DNA of 64,000 nt from Alsobacter soli (GCF_003004785.1 NZ_PVZS01000001.1:186001-250000); one strand, 5' to 3'. Counted from the first letter of the stretch, positions 9,442-21,532 are shown. Numbers and translations are program-made. The notes: generated by a model from the sequence alone, not told the origin.

Positions 9442-9906
9442 ATGGCCATGTCAGTCGCCGGAGCGGGCGCCCAGGGCGGACGCCGCCGCCGCGGCGGGCG
9501 CAAGCACCGCCCCATGTCGGACATCAACATGACGCCGTTCATCGACGTCATGCTGGTGCTGCTCATCATCTTCATGGTCGCCGCGCCGCTGCTCACCGCG
9601 GGCGTGCCGCTGGACCTGCCCCAGACCAAAGCGGCGGCCCTGAACATCGACAAGCAGCCAGTCACGCTCTCCGTGAAGGCCGACGGCAAGATCTTCCTGA
9701 TGGAGACCGAGATCGGCCGCGACGAGATCGTGGACAAGCTCTCCGCCGTGGCCCAGGCCAACCAGCGGGCCGGGCAGGATGAGCGCGTTTTCGTCCGCGC
9801 CGACAAGAGCGTGAACTACGGCCTCGTGGCGGACGTGATGTCTGTTGTCACAGCCGCTGGCTACCGCAAGGTGGCCCTGCTGACCGATCCCACCCCGGCG
9901 AAGTGA
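9442..9906 (+). CDS. tolR: Tol-Pal system protein TolR (ExbD family)
   Basis: TolR is the single-pass partner of TolQ and supplies the proton-carrying aspartate. In 154 residues a basic, Gly/Arg-rich N-terminus is followed by DINMTPFIDVMLVLLIIFMV, which contains that aspartate and the only membrane segment (about 33-53). A periplasmic dimerisation domain follows. It is 24 bp after tolQ and 13 bp before tolA. Confidence 0.96.
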   Translation: MAMSVAGAGAQGGRRRRGGRKHRPMSDINMTPFIDVMLVLLIIFMVAAPLLTAGVPLDLPQTKAAALNIDKQPVTLSVKADGKIFLMETEIGRDEIVDKLSAVAQANQRAGQDERVFVRADKSVNYGLVADVMSVVTAAGYRKVALLTDPTPAK

Positions 9907-9919
9907 CGGGCCGCCCGGC

Positions 9920-11230
9920 GTGAAACTCGACCGCTCCCGTCCCGGCCTCGTCGTCTCCGCTCTGGTCCACACGGGCCTGCTCGCGGCGACGCTCATCGCC
10001 TTTTCGGAGACGCCGAAGTTCGATGACGCGGCCGAGGCCCTTCCGGTCGAGGTGATTACCGAGAGCCAGCTGTCGCAGATCACCAAGGGTGAGAAGACCG
10101 CCAAGGAAGCCAAGCCGGATCCGAAGCCCCGCGTGGACAAGCTCGCGCAGGTCGAGGAGTTGAAGCCCGAGACTCCCGAGCTCAAGCGCGACGTCTCGGC
10201 CCCTTCCGCGGCGGCCGCGGAGCCAGTCCCTACCCCGCCAGAGCGCCCCCGCGATACGCAGGCAGAGGCCGACGCCAAGGCAGCCGAGGAAGCCCGCAAG
10301 GCCGCGGAAGCCCAGAAGGCCGCCGAGGCCAAGGCGGCCGCTGACGCGAAAGCGAAGGCCGATGCAGCCGCCAAAGCGGCGGCGGCCGCGGCCGCAAAGG
10401 CTGCAGCGGAAGCCAAGGCGAAGGCCGATGCCGAAGCCAGGCTGAAGGCCGAGGAAGACGCCCAGGAGGCTCTGGAGAAGGCCCAGGCCGCCAAGGCCGC
10501 CGCCGAGGCCAAAGCAAAGGCTGAGGCGAAGGCCAAGGCGGAAGCCGAAGCCAAGGCGAAAGCGATCGCACAGGCGAAAGCCGAGCAGGAACGCGAGAAG
10601 GCCGAGGCCGAAGCGAAGCGCAAGGAAGAGGCCCGCCTCAAGGCCGAGCAGGAGGCCAAGATCCTGGCTGACATGCGCGCCAAGGAGAAGGCCGAGGAAG
10701 AGAAACGCAAGGCCGCCGAGGCGCGCCAGCGCGAGGCTGAGCAGAAGAAGCTGGCCGCGCTCGCCGCCCAGAAGAGCGAGAGCAAGTTCGATCCGTCCAA
10801 CATTGAGAAGCTTCTGCACTCGAAGGAGAAGCCCTCACAGGCTGGCAGCACGGGCCGCGAGCTCAACCGCACCGCCTCGCTGGGCGCCCCAACGGCGACC
10901 GGCCCCAAGCTGAGCCCGAGCCAAAAGGAGGCGCTCGGCGCCCTTCTGAAGGAGCAGTTGGCGCAGTGCTGGAGCCCGCCCGCCGGCGCCGCCAACATCG
11001 AGAACCTGAAGCCCAGGATCCGCATGGCCCTGAACCCGGACGGCTCGCTCGCGGCCGCGCCGTCCCTGGTGAACAGCTCCAGCGACCCGGGCTTCGGCCC
11101 CATGGCGGAAAGCGCCATGCGCGCCATCCGCAAATGTGCGCCCTTCAAGATCCCCGCCCAATACGCGCCCAACTTCAACGATTGGCGCGACTGGAACATC
11201 ACTTTCGACGCCAAGGAGATGCTGAGCTGA
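9920..11230 (+). CDS. tolA: Cell envelope integrity protein TolA
   Basis: TolA spans the periplasm and carries energy from TolQR to the outer membrane. The 436 residues have an N-terminal membrane helix (about 11-28), a Pro-rich linker, a very long Ala/Lys/Glu helix (about 110-285, coded by imperfect GCC-AAG-GCG repeats) and a C-terminal globular domain (about 325-436) with the CWSPPAGA and [10 protein letters not shown] segments. The start is a GTG at 9920, 13 bp after tolR. The low-complexity helix makes its exact length prone to change between strains. Confidence 0.93.
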   Translation: MKLDRSRPGLVVSALVHTGLLAATLIAFSETPKFDDAAEALPVEVITESQLSQITKGEKTAKEAKPDPKPRVDKLAQVEELKPETPELKRDVSAPSAAAAEPVPTPPERPRDTQAEADAKAAEEARKAAEAQKAAEAKAAADAKAKADAAAKAAAAAAAKAAAEAKAKADAEARLKAEEDAQEALEKAQAAKAAAEAKAKAEAKAKAEAEAKAKAIAQAKAEQEREKAEAEAKRKEEARLKAEQEAKILADMRAKEKAEEEKRKAAEARQREAEQKKLAALAAQKSESKFDPSNIEKLLHSKEKPSQAGSTGRELNRTASLGAPTATGPKLSPSQKEALGALLKEQLAQCWSPPAGAANIENLKPRIRMALNPDGSLAAAPSLVNSSSDPGFGPMAESAMRAIRKCAPFKIPAQYAPNFNDWRDWNITFDAKEMLS

Positions 11231-11279
11231 CCGCTCGTCGCTCCCTGGCCCTGCCCTGACAACAGCAACGGTCTATCCG

Positions 11280-12632
11280 ATGTCCCTTATCGTTCCCGAT
11301 CACCTCCGCCGGGGCCCCCTCCTGTCCCGCCGCGCGGCGCTGCTGGGCGCCGCCGGACTGGCGACCGTGTCCGCGCTGCGCCCCATGGCCGCCAGGGCCG
11401 AGATCTCCATCACCATCGACCGCGGCAACTTCCAGCCCTTGCCGATCGCGATCACCGACTTCGGCGGCGCGGACCCGAACCTTGGCGCCCAGATCTCGGC
11501 GGTGATCACCAACAACCTGCGCCGCTCCGGGGTCTTCGCCCCCATCGACAAGAAGGCCTTCGTCGACAAGGCGGCCGGCATGGACGCCGCGCCCCAGTTC
11601 GAGAGCTGGAAAGTCATTAACGCCCAGGCGCTGGTCACCGGCCGCGTCATCCGCGACCCCTCCGGCCGCCTCAAGGCCGAGTTCCGCCTCTGGGACGTCT
11701 TCGCCGGCCAGCAGCTCATCGGCCAGCAGTATTTCACCGACCCGAACAACTGGCGTCGCGTCGCCCACATCATCTCGGATGCGATCTACTCGCGCCTGAC
11801 GGGCGACAAGGGCTTCTTCGACAGCCGCGTCGTGTTCGTGGACGAGACCGGCCCCAAGGACAACCGCCGCAAGCGCCTGGCCATCATGGACCAGGACGGC
11901 TTCAACGTCCGCTACCTGACGCGCGGCGACGACCTCGTGGTCACGCCACGCTTCTCGCCGAACAGCCAGGAAGTGACCTACATGTCCTTCGGCGGGGGCG
12001 ATCCGCGCGTCTACCTGCTCAACATCGAGACGGGCCAGCGCGAGGTGGTCGGCAACTTCCCGGGCATGACCTTCGCGCCGCGCTTCTCTCCGGACGGCCA
12101 GCGCATCGTGATGAGCCTCAGCCAGGGCGCCTCGTCCAACCTGTTCGCGATGGATCTGCGCTCGCGCAGCACGACGCGCCTCACCGACACCAACGCGATC
12201 GACACGTCGCCGTCCTATTCCCCGGATGGCGCGCAGATGGTTTTTGAATCCGACCGCGGCGGCGCCCCCCAGATCTACGTTATGCCCGCCGGGGGCGGCG
12301 GGGCCCGGCGCGTCAGCTTCGGAGAGGGGCGCTACTCCACCCCGGTCTGGTCGCCGCGGGGCGACTACATCGCCTTCACCAAGCAGAAGGGCGGCACCTT
12401 CGCCATCGGCATCATGAAGCCGGACGGCTCGGGCGAGCGCATCCTGACCGAGGGCTTCCACAACGAGGGACCGACCTGGGCGCCGAACGGCCGCTACCTG
12501 ATGTTCTTCCGCGATGCGGGCGGCAGTGGCGGCGCCAAGATTTTCATGGTGGACATCACGGGACGCGTCGAGGTCCCGGTCCCCTCCCCGGCGTTTGCGT
12601 CCGATCCCGCCTGGGGTCCCCTCCTCGGCTGA
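11280..12632 (+). CDS. tolB: Tol-Pal system protein TolB
   Basis: TolB is the periplasmic beta-propeller that shuttles between TolA and Pal. The 450 residues have an N-terminal domain (about 40-170) and a C-terminal six-bladed propeller with repeated FSPDG/YSPDG blade signatures ([22 protein letters not shown]). The signal sequence contains [12 protein letters not shown] before a MAARA cleavage-like site, which resembles a twin-arginine signal rather than a plain Sec signal. A pal gene would be expected next but is not present in this window. Confidence 0.96.
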   Translation: MSLIVPDHLRRGPLLSRRAALLGAAGLATVSALRPMAARAEISITIDRGNFQPLPIAITDFGGADPNLGAQISAVITNNLRRSGVFAPIDKKAFVDKAAGMDAAPQFESWKVINAQALVTGRVIRDPSGRLKAEFRLWDVFAGQQLIGQQYFTDPNNWRRVAHIISDAIYSRLTGDKGFFDSRVVFVDETGPKDNRRKRLAIMDQDGFNVRYLTRGDDLVVTPRFSPNSQEVTYMSFGGGDPRVYLLNIETGQREVVGNFPGMTFAPRFSPDGQRIVMSLSQGASSNLFAMDLRSRSTTRLTDTNAIDTSPSYSPDGAQMVFESDRGGAPQIYVMPAGGGGARRVSFGEGRYSTPVWSPRGDYIAFTKQKGGTFAIGIMKPDGSGERILTEGFHNEGPTWAPNGRYLMFFRDAGGSGGAKIFMVDITGRVEVPVPSPAFASDPAWGPLLG

Positions 12633-12728
12633 TCCTTTGTAGCTCTGGCGCGTTTCCAACCTGCGCGGCGGCGACTAGACTGCCTCGCGGGGCCGGCCCG
12701 GAGCCGGCGTTGCGCTCTGGGGGTGCAC

Positions 12729-13325
12729 ATGGCCGTTCTGTCCCGCATTCGCGCCGCCGCGGCGGCGCTCGTCGTCGGGCTCGCGTTGTCCGCCTGCGGC
12801 ATCAACAACGTGCCGACGCTGGAGGAGCAGGCCAAGGGCGCGTGGAGCGAGGTTCAGAACCAGTACCAGCGCCGCGCCGACCTGATCCCGAACCTGGTCG
12901 AGACCGTGAAGGGCTACGCCAAGCAGGAACAGGACACCCTCACCAAGGTGACCGAAGCCCGCGCCAAGGCGACCTCCATCAAGGTGGACGCGAGCACGAT
13001 CACCGATCCGGAAAAGTTCAAGCAGTTCCAGGACGCCCAGAACCAGCTCTCGGGCGCGCTCGGCCGGCTCATCGCGGTCAGCGAGGCCTATCCCGACCTG
13101 AAGTCGAACCAGAACTTCCTGGCCCTGCAGTCCCAGCTCGAAGGCACGGAGAACCGCATCGCGGTCGCCCGTCGCGACTACATCACCGCCGTGCGCGCCT
13201 ACAACACCGAGCTGCGCACCATCCCGGGCCGCTGGATCGCGGCGATCCTCTATCCCTCGGCCAAGCCCATGGAGACCTTCACGTCGGCCCCCGAGAACCA
13301 GACCGCCCCAAAGGTGACGTTCTGA
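12729..13325 (+). CDS. lemA: LemA family lipoprotein
   Basis: LemA proteins are membrane-attached helical-bundle proteins of unclear function. The 198 residues start with a signal ending in the lipobox LSAC (Cys23), then the family stretch EVQNQYQRRADLIPNLVETVKGYA and a C-terminal RYIT-like YITAVRAYN helix. I chose the ATG at 12729 over a GTG six bases earlier. It is followed by two TPM-domain genes, a combination seen repeatedly and probably functionally linked. Confidence 0.93.
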   Translation: MAVLSRIRAAAAALVVGLALSACGINNVPTLEEQAKGAWSEVQNQYQRRADLIPNLVETVKGYAKQEQDTLTKVTEARAKATSIKVDASTITDPEKFKQFQDAQNQLSGALGRLIAVSEAYPDLKSNQNFLALQSQLEGTENRIAVARRDYITAVRAYNTELRTIPGRWIAAILYPSAKPMETFTSAPENQTAPKVTF

Positions 13326-13346
13326 GTTCCTCGCAACTGTCTCGCG

Positions 13347-13388
13347 GTCATACCCGGCGCGCCGCAGGCGCCGGAAGCGGGATGACGG
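13347..13388 (+). repeat. Palindromic intergenic repeat, type A (short)
   Basis: The sequence from GTCATACCC to GGGATGAC contains the core GGCGCGCCGCAGGCGCC and ends with an inverted copy of its start. The same core recurs at 35278, 37933, 41907 and 55823. Confidence 0.7.
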
Positions 13389-13401
13389 CGCGGCGCCCAG
13401 A

Positions 13402-14193
13402 ATGAGCGGGTCGATCATGGGCCGTTTGGCTGCCTTCGTCCTCGCGCTGACGCTCAGCTTCGGCGCCGCGCTCGCGGCGCTGAGCTTTCCGCCCCTGGCC
13501 GGTCGCATCACGGACGCCGCCAACATCCTGGCCCCGGACGCCCGCCAGCGCATCGAAGAAAAGCTGAAGGCGCACGAGGACAAGACGTCCGATCAGATCG
13601 TGGTGGCGACCGTGCCGTCCCTGCAGGGGACCAGCGTGGAGGACTTCGCCAACCAGCTCTTCCGTTTCTGGAAGCTCGGCCAGGCGAAGACCAACAACGG
13701 CGTGCTTCTTCTGGTCGCCCCCAACGAGCGCAAGGTGCGCATCGAAGTGGGCTACGGCCTGGAGGGCGCGCTCACGGACGCGCTGTCGAAGGTCATCATC
13801 ACGACGGCCATCGCCCCGAAGTTCAAGCAGGGCGACTTCGCCGGGGGGATCGAGGCCGGCGTGGACGCCATCATCTCTATCCTGACCGGGGACGCGGAGG
13901 AGTGGCAGCGCCGCGCCGAGATCCGCTCCGCGGATGAGCCCGGCCCGATGGACATGCTCGTGCTCTTCATCGTGCTGGCGATCATCCTCTACGTGTTCTG
14001 GCGCATGATGTCCGGAGGGGGCGGCGGCGGCAGCAGGATGCACCGAACCCGCTCCGGCAACTGGATCATCGTGCCGACCGGCGGCGGCTGGTCCGGCGGG
14101 GGCGGATGGTCCGGCGGAGGCGGCGGGTTCGGCGGCGGCTTTTCGGGAGGCGGCGGGTCGTCGGGCGGCGGCGGCGCCTCGGGGGACTGGTGA
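13402..14193 (+). CDS. TPM-domain membrane protein (YgcG family)
   Basis: The 263 residues have a signal sequence (about 1-25), a TPM domain (about 30-150, with LTDAANIL, TSDQIVVATV and VEVGYGLEGALTDA-like motifs), a membrane helix (about 178-197) and a tail made of Gly/Ser/Trp repeats ending in GGGGSSGGGGASGDW. Plant and bacterial TPM domains include acid phosphatases and photosystem-repair factors, but the substrate here is unknown. A second ATG at 13417 (MGRLAAFVLAL) would give a more standard signal. Co-located with lemA and the next TPM gene. Confidence 0.9.
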   Translation: MSGSIMGRLAAFVLALTLSFGAALAALSFPPLAGRITDAANILAPDARQRIEEKLKAHEDKTSDQIVVATVPSLQGTSVEDFANQLFRFWKLGQAKTNNGVLLLVAPNERKVRIEVGYGLEGALTDALSKVIITTAIAPKFKQGDFAGGIEAGVDAIISILTGDAEEWQRRAEIRSADEPGPMDMLVLFIVLAIILYVFWRMMSGGGGGGSRMHRTRSGNWIIVPTGGGWSGGGGWSGGGGGFGGGFSGGGGSSGGGGASGDW

Positions 14194-14195
14194 CC

Positions 14196-14813
14196 ATGCG
14201 CGCGCTCCTCACACCCGGAGACCACGCGCGTCTGGCAGACGCCATCAAGGCGGCCGAGGCCCGCACGGATGCGGAGATCGTCTGCGTCGTCGCCGGCCAG
14301 GCCAGCGACTGGCGCTTCGTGCCGGTCCTCTACGCAGCCACCCTCGCGCTTGTCGCGCCCTGGGGGCTGCTGGCCGCGACCAGGTGGGACACGGCCACCC
14401 TGCTGCTGGTCCAGTTGAACCTCTTCGCCATCGCGACGCTCGTCCTGTCCTGGCCGCCCCTGCGGTTCCGGTTGGCGCCGCGAGCGGCCGCCCGGCGCCG
14501 AGCGCACCAGGCCGCATCCGAGCAGTTCCTCGTGCGCGGCATCGGGCGCACGGAGGCCCGCGCCGGCGTGCTCATCTTCGTAGCCGTGGCGGAACGCTAC
14601 GCCTGCGTGATCCCGGACAGCGCAGCGCAGGCCGCGGTCCCCCAGGAGACCTGGCGCAAGGCCATCGAAGCGCTGACGGACGACTTGCACGCGGGCCGCC
14701 CGGCCGATGGGCTGGAGAAAGCCATCGGGATGTGCGCGGACGCCTTGGCGGCCCACCGCCCGGCAGGCGCGCGGAACCGCAACGAACTCGCCGATCGCGT
14801 GATCGAGTATTGA
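14196..14813 (+). CDS. TPM-domain protein with internal membrane hairpin
   Basis: A 205-residue protein starting two bases after the stop of the previous TPM gene, so translation is probably coupled. It carries the start of a TPM domain (EARTDAEIVCVVAG, about 20-34), two membrane segments (about 43-60 and 67-86) that interrupt it, and then the rest of the domain with GVLIFVAVAERYACVIPD (about 127-144). This split arrangement is typical of the second TPM gene in lemA clusters. Biochemical role unknown. Confidence 0.85.
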   Translation: MRALLTPGDHARLADAIKAAEARTDAEIVCVVAGQASDWRFVPVLYAATLALVAPWGLLAATRWDTATLLLVQLNLFAIATLVLSWPPLRFRLAPRAAARRRAHQAASEQFLVRGIGRTEARAGVLIFVAVAERYACVIPDSAAQAAVPQETWRKAIEALTDDLHAGRPADGLEKAIGMCADALAAHRPAGARNRNELADRVIEY

Positions 14814-14819
14814 GCCAGT

Positions 14820-15554
14820 CTACAGGCCGGGACCTTTGGCCGCGCCCAGGATGACGCCGGGCTTCTCGAGCGTGCCCTGCTGCAGCAGGACCACGTAGCT
14901 GTCGGCTTCGCGCTGCTGGGCCAGCGAGGCCGCGACCTCGAACGTCTTAGCTTCGCCCGTCCACGCGCCGACAGGCAGCACGCTGCGCGCCACGTTCACA
15001 TAGGTGACCGACTTGCCCTTGTTCTCGCCGCGCGTGATCGTCACGTCGCAGCGGCGCTTGATCGGGACGAGGTAGACCCCCGCAGACGTCCCGGGCTCGC
15101 CTGCGCCCACCGAGACCCGAATGGAGCCCCCTGCCGCCTCCACGCTCAACGGCACGGTCATCGCGCCCTTGGCGCGGGACGCGCCCTCGGCCTGCTGCAC
15201 CGCGTCCGGCTTCGAGCCGATCACGTGCGATACGCCGTCGATCACCGCCTGAGGCGTATAAACCTGCCGGTCGCCGCGGGCCTCGCTGTAGCCGCGCTGC
15301 CGCGCCGTGAAGGCGTGGTCGGCGAGCGTGTCCTTCCAGCCCAGGTAGTCCCAGTAGTCGATGGGCATGGAGACCGCCACCAGCGACGGGTCGCGGGCGA
15401 ATTCGCCCATCAGCTTGTCCGCCGGCGGGCAGGACGAGCAGCCCTGGCTGGTGAAAAGCTCCACCACCGCGCGGGGCTGCTGAGCCCAGGCGCAAGCGGC
15501 CGACGCCGCAAGCGCGGCCATGGCGGCGAACGACAGGGCAGCGGGGGATCTCAC
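14820..15554 (-). CDS. DUF1223 thioredoxin-like secreted protein
   Basis: The 244 residues have a signal peptide (about 1-24, ending ACAWA), then VVELFTSQGCSSCPPADKLM with a CxxC pair, then DYWDYLGWKDTLADHAFTARQRGY, all hallmarks of DUF1223. The CxxC and fold point to thiol-disulfide chemistry in the periplasm, but no member is well characterised. It converges on the TPM gene, six bases away, and lies downstream of acnA behind that gene's terminator, so it probably has its own promoter between 15555 and 15637. Confidence 0.9.
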   Translation of the reverse strand: MRSPAALSFAAMAALAASAACAWAQQPRAVVELFTSQGCSSCPPADKLMGEFARDPSLVAVSMPIDYWDYLGWKDTLADHAFTARQRGYSEARGDRQVYTPQAVIDGVSHVIGSKPDAVQQAEGASRAKGAMTVPLSVEAAGGSIRVSVGAGEPGTSAGVYLVPIKRRCDVTITRGENKGKSVTYVNVARSVLPVGAWTGEAKTFEVAASLAQQREADSYVVLLQQGTLEKPGVILGAAKGPGL

Positions 15555-15637
15555 GAGAAGGCCTCAGGTTTCACGGCGGCCACCATACTCGCCCGCCAAC
15601 TGTGAACAAACTCACGTTGCCTTGAGCAGACCACACG

Positions 15638-15665
15638 AAAAAGGCCGCCAGCATAGCTGGCGGCC
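15638..15665 (-). terminator. Rho-independent terminator of acnA
   Basis: On the minus strand a perfect 10-bp stem (15656-15665 with 15643-15652) with a three-base loop is followed by five Ts (15638-15642). It sits 63 bp after the acnA stop. The plus strand has only a poor T-tract. Confidence 0.88.
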
Positions 15666-15727
15666 TCTTCTTGGTGGTTGCGTACGCTTCCGGATGGATC
15701 CGGCTGCTCAACGCTCGCTCTTGGGCC

Positions 15728-18442
<2,715 letters not shown>

Positions 18443-18632
18443 GGCGGGATCCTCTTGGGGTTCGACTCGTGGTTCGGCCGGAATGCGTGAACACGCGCGC
18501 CGCCCCGGGGGTGCCCAGGTCCCCGCGCTGGATGAAGCGCTCGGCGCAGCCGTCGCGCTTATAGATAATTTCCGTGCGACCCGCTACACGAACGAAAGTC
18601 GTTGAAACACGGACCAGAGGCCCCCTTCGCGC

Positions 18633-19235
18633 ATGCGTCTCGTCGTCGAAAACCTCGCCTGCGAGCGCTCGGGGAGACCCGTCTTCCAGGGCGTCAGTTT
18701 CGCCGTGGACGAGGGCGAGGCTGTCGCCCTGGTGGGCCGCAACGGGGCAGGGAAATCGACCACGTTGCAGATCCTGGCCGGTCTCCTCGAGCCGTCAGGC
18801 GGATCGATTCTGCTCGATGGCGGCCACGACGATCGAACTCTCCCTGAGCAGGCGCACTATGTCGGACATCGGGATGCGCTGAAGCCGGCGCTGACGCCGC
18901 ATGAGGCCTTGGGTTTCTGGCAGGCGATGCTGGGCGAACCCGCCATCGATCCCGACGAGGCGCTCGACCGGCTGGGGCTCGGACATGCCGCCGACCTGCC
19001 CTGCGCCTATCTTTCCGCCGGCCAGCGGCGCCGCCTGGCCCTCGCGCGCCTTCTCGTCTCGGACCGGCCGGTGTGGCTGCTGGACGAGCCCACCTCGGCG
19101 CTGGACGCCGCGTCCCAGCAACTCTTTGCCCAGATCGTAAACCGCCACCTTGAACGCGGCGGCCTCGTGGTCGCCGCCACCCACGGCCCGCTCGGCGTCC
19201 GGGAAACCGCCTCCGTCAGGATCGGCCCCGCATGA
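18633..19235 (+). CDS. ccmA: Haem exporter ATP-binding protein CcmA
   Basis: CcmA is the ATPase of the CcmABCD complex that releases haem-loaded CcmE for cytochrome c maturation. The 200 residues match the short length typical of CcmA. They show Walker A GRNGAGKST (35-43), signature LSAGQRRRLALARLL and Walker B WLLDEPTSALD. The last four bases overlap the ccmB start. The order ccmA-ccmB is classical, but ccmC, ccmD and ccmE are not found downstream. Confidence 0.93.
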   Translation: MRLVVENLACERSGRPVFQGVSFAVDEGEAVALVGRNGAGKSTTLQILAGLLEPSGGSILLDGGHDDRTLPEQAHYVGHRDALKPALTPHEALGFWQAMLGEPAIDPDEALDRLGLGHAADLPCAYLSAGQRRRLALARLLVSDRPVWLLDEPTSALDAASQQLFAQIVNRHLERGGLVVAATHGPLGVRETASVRIGPA

Positions 19236-19903
19236 GGTCGCCCCTCGCCGCCCTGGCCGCGAGGGAGTTCCGCCTCGCCGCGCGCATTGGCGGCGGCGGC
19301 GGGATGGGCCTCGTCTTCTTCCTGATCCTGGTCACGATCGTGCCATTCGCGATCGGCCCCGATCTGAACCTGCTCTCGCGCATCGGCCCGGCCATACTTT
19401 GGATCGCAGCTGCGCTTGCCACGCTACTCGGCCTCGATCGCCTGTTCCAGGCGGACGCCGAGGACGGATCCCTGGACCTGATCCGGATGAGCGAGACGCC
19501 CCTTGAACTGGTCGTCCTCGTCAAGGGACTGGCCCATTGGGCGACGACGGGCTTGCCCTTGGCCCTTGCCGCGCCGTTCTTCGGGCTGCTCCTCGCCTTG
19601 TCGCCCGAGGCCATGGGCGCCATCTGCGCCACCCTTCTCGTGGGCACCCCCGCCCTGACCTTCATCGGCGCCATCGGGGCCGCTCTCACCGCCAGCCTGC
19701 GCCGTGGAGGCCTCGTGCTGTCGATCCTCGTCCTGCCCCTGATGATTCCCGTTCTGATCTTCGGGGTGTCCGCGGCGAACGCCGCCGTGGGGGGCACAGT
19801 GCCGTTCGCCACTCCATTCGCCGTGCTTTGCGGCCTTAGCCTTTTCGCTTTGGTCACAGGTGTTTTTGGCTCGGCGGCGGCAATCCGCTCCGGCTCGGCG
19901 TAG
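19232..19903 (+). CDS. ccmB: Haem exporter permease CcmB
   Basis: CcmB is the membrane partner of CcmA. The 223 residues contain about six membrane segments and start with an amphipathic AREFRLAARIGGGGGMGL; the conserved LDRLFQADAEDGSLDLI loop follows the second segment. ATGA overlap with ccmA implies coupled translation. The next gene is an oxidase subunit, not ccmC, so the remaining cytochrome c maturation genes must be elsewhere. Confidence 0.93.
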   Translation: MRSPLAALAAREFRLAARIGGGGGMGLVFFLILVTIVPFAIGPDLNLLSRIGPAILWIAAALATLLGLDRLFQADAEDGSLDLIRMSETPLELVVLVKGLAHWATTGLPLALAAPFFGLLLALSPEAMGAICATLLVGTPALTFIGAIGAALTASLRRGGLVLSILVLPLMIPVLIFGVSAANAAVGGTVPFATPFAVLCGLSLFALVTGVFGSAAAIRSGSA

Positions 19904-20095
19904 CGCGGGCGCCACACCCGATCTTTTCTGGCATGCCAGAGATGCGCGCCCGACTTGAAGGCCCGATCTAATCGATTTAGCATCAGGCTCTCGCGACCCT
20001 TGCGGGAGGGGCCTTGGATTGCCTCAAAGCGCCGTCTGCGATACACGCGCAGACAGGGACTTTCCTACCCGTAGCAACATTTCCAAGGGGGAAAT

Positions 20096-20248
20096 ATGGC
20101 TGACCATAACCTCGCGCCCGCCGGCGGGCATCCCGCGATGGACTACCCGGAGCACGAGCGCACCTACGCGATGTTCGTGAACCTCGCGAAGTACGGCACC
20201 ACCGCCGTTGTCGTCCTGCTCATCGGGATGGCTTTCTTCCTGCTCTGA
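20096..20248 (+). CDS. aa3-type cytochrome c oxidase subunit IV
   Basis: A 50-residue single-pass protein: a short hydrophilic N-terminus, then DYPEHERTYAMFVNLAKYG, and one membrane helix (about 35-50). This is the pattern of the small bacterial aa3-oxidase subunit IV, which packs against subunit I and is not catalytic. The start ATG has AAGGGGG six bases upstream. It is 99 bp before pntAA, a placement I recall from other Hyphomicrobiales, although the large oxidase subunits are not nearby. Confidence 0.85.
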   Translation: MADHNLAPAGGHPAMDYPEHERTYAMFVNLAKYGTTAVVVLLIGMAFFLL

Positions 20249-20347
20249 TCCCCACACCCGAGCCGCGCGGATCGTTGCGCCGGCTGGCGCAGCGGTCCTC
20301 CTTTCACTGCTTGCTGTCGCGCGCCGCAGGCCAGCGGAGTTCCCGCA

Positions 20348-21520
20348 ATGCGTATCGCCGTGATTACCGAGACCGATCCGCATGAGGATCGCGTCGCCGC
20401 CACGCCGGAAACGGTGAAGAAACTCGTCGGGCTTGGCGCGAATGTCGCCGTTCAGTCCGGCGCTGGCCTCGCCTCCGGGATCACGGACGCCGATTACCAG
20501 GCCGCCGGCGCGACGACGGAGCCCACGGCCGAGGCTGCGCTGGCCGACGCCGACGTGGTGCTCAAAGTGCGCCGCCCCACCCCGGCTGAGGCGGGAGCGA
20601 TGAAGCGCGGCGCCATCGTGCTCGCCATCATGGATCCCTACGGGAACGAGGCGGCGCTCAAGGCCCTGGCCGACGCCGGCGTCTCCGCCTTCGCCATGGA
20701 GCTGATGCCACGCATCACCCGGGCGCAGGTGATGGACGTGCTCTCCTCCCAGGCCAATCTCGCGGGCTATCGCGCCGTGATCGACGGCGCTGCCGAGTAT
20801 GGCCGGGCCCTGCCCATGATGATGACCGCCGCAGGCACCGTGCCCGCCGCCCGCATTTTCGTGATGGGCGTCGGCGTCGCGGGCCTGCAGGCCATCGCGA
20901 CCGCGCGCCGCTTGGGCGCCGTGGTCACGGCGACGGACGTGCGGCCCGCCACCAAGGAGCAGGTCGAGTCGCTCGGCGCGAAGTTCCTGGCCGTGGAGGA
21001 CGAGGAGTTTCTGCAGGCGCAGACCGCTGGAGGCTACGCCAAGGAGATGTCGAAGGAGTACCAGGCCAAGCAGGCCGCGCTGGTCGCCTCCCATATCGCC
21101 AAGCAGGACATCGTCATCACCACGGCGCTGATTCCCGGCCGCCCGGCCCCGAAGCTGGTGTCCGAGGACATGATCGCCTCCATGAAGCCCGGCTCCGTGC
21201 TGGTCGACCTCGCGGTCGAGCGCGGCGGCAACGTGGCCCTGGCCAGGCCCGGCGAGATCGTGGTGACGCCCAATGGCGTCAAGATCGTCGGCCACCTCAA
21301 CGTGCCCGGCCGCCTCGCCGCCACGGCGTCGAGCCTCTACGCCAAGAACCTGTTCAACTTCCTCGAGACCATGATCGACAAGGGCTCCAAGGCCCTGGCG
21401 GTCAAGTGGGACGACGAGCTGGTCCAGGCCACGAACCTCACCCGCGACGGCGCGGTGGTCCACCCGAACTTCCAGCCCAAGCCTGCTGAGCCCGCCCCCG
21501 CGGCGGCTCCCACGGCCTGA
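20348..21520 (+). CDS. pntAA: NAD(P)+ transhydrogenase subunit alpha, part 1
   Basis: This cytosolic NAD(H)-binding domain I of the proton-translocating transhydrogenase passes hydride from NADH to NADP+ while protons flow in. The 390 residues start with MRIAVITETDPHEDRVAATPE, and include the RQD-loop-like region and the nucleotide fold VMGVGVAGLQAIATARRLGA. The mobile-loop segment lies near residue 225-245 (AGGYAKEMSKEYQ). It heads a three-gene operon in the split pntAA/pntAB/pntB form. Confidence 0.95.
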   Translation: MRIAVITETDPHEDRVAATPETVKKLVGLGANVAVQSGAGLASGITDADYQAAGATTEPTAEAALADADVVLKVRRPTPAEAGAMKRGAIVLAIMDPYGNEAALKALADAGVSAFAMELMPRITRAQVMDVLSSQANLAGYRAVIDGAAEYGRALPMMMTAAGTVPAARIFVMGVGVAGLQAIATARRLGAVVTATDVRPATKEQVESLGAKFLAVEDEEFLQAQTAGGYAKEMSKEYQAKQAALVASHIAKQDIVITTALIPGRPAPKLVSEDMIASMKPGSVLVDLAVERGGNVALARPGEIVVTPNGVKIVGHLNVPGRLAATASSLYAKNLFNFLETMIDKGSKALAVKWDDELVQATNLTRDGAVVHPNFQPKPAEPAPAAAPTA

Positions 21521-21532
21521 GGAGGATGATCC

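Noticed and set aside
10240-10760. Tandem DNA repeat or CRISPR-like array
   Set aside because: The periodicity comes from Ala/Lys/Glu codons of the TolA helix; units are imperfect, contiguous and coding, with no spacers.
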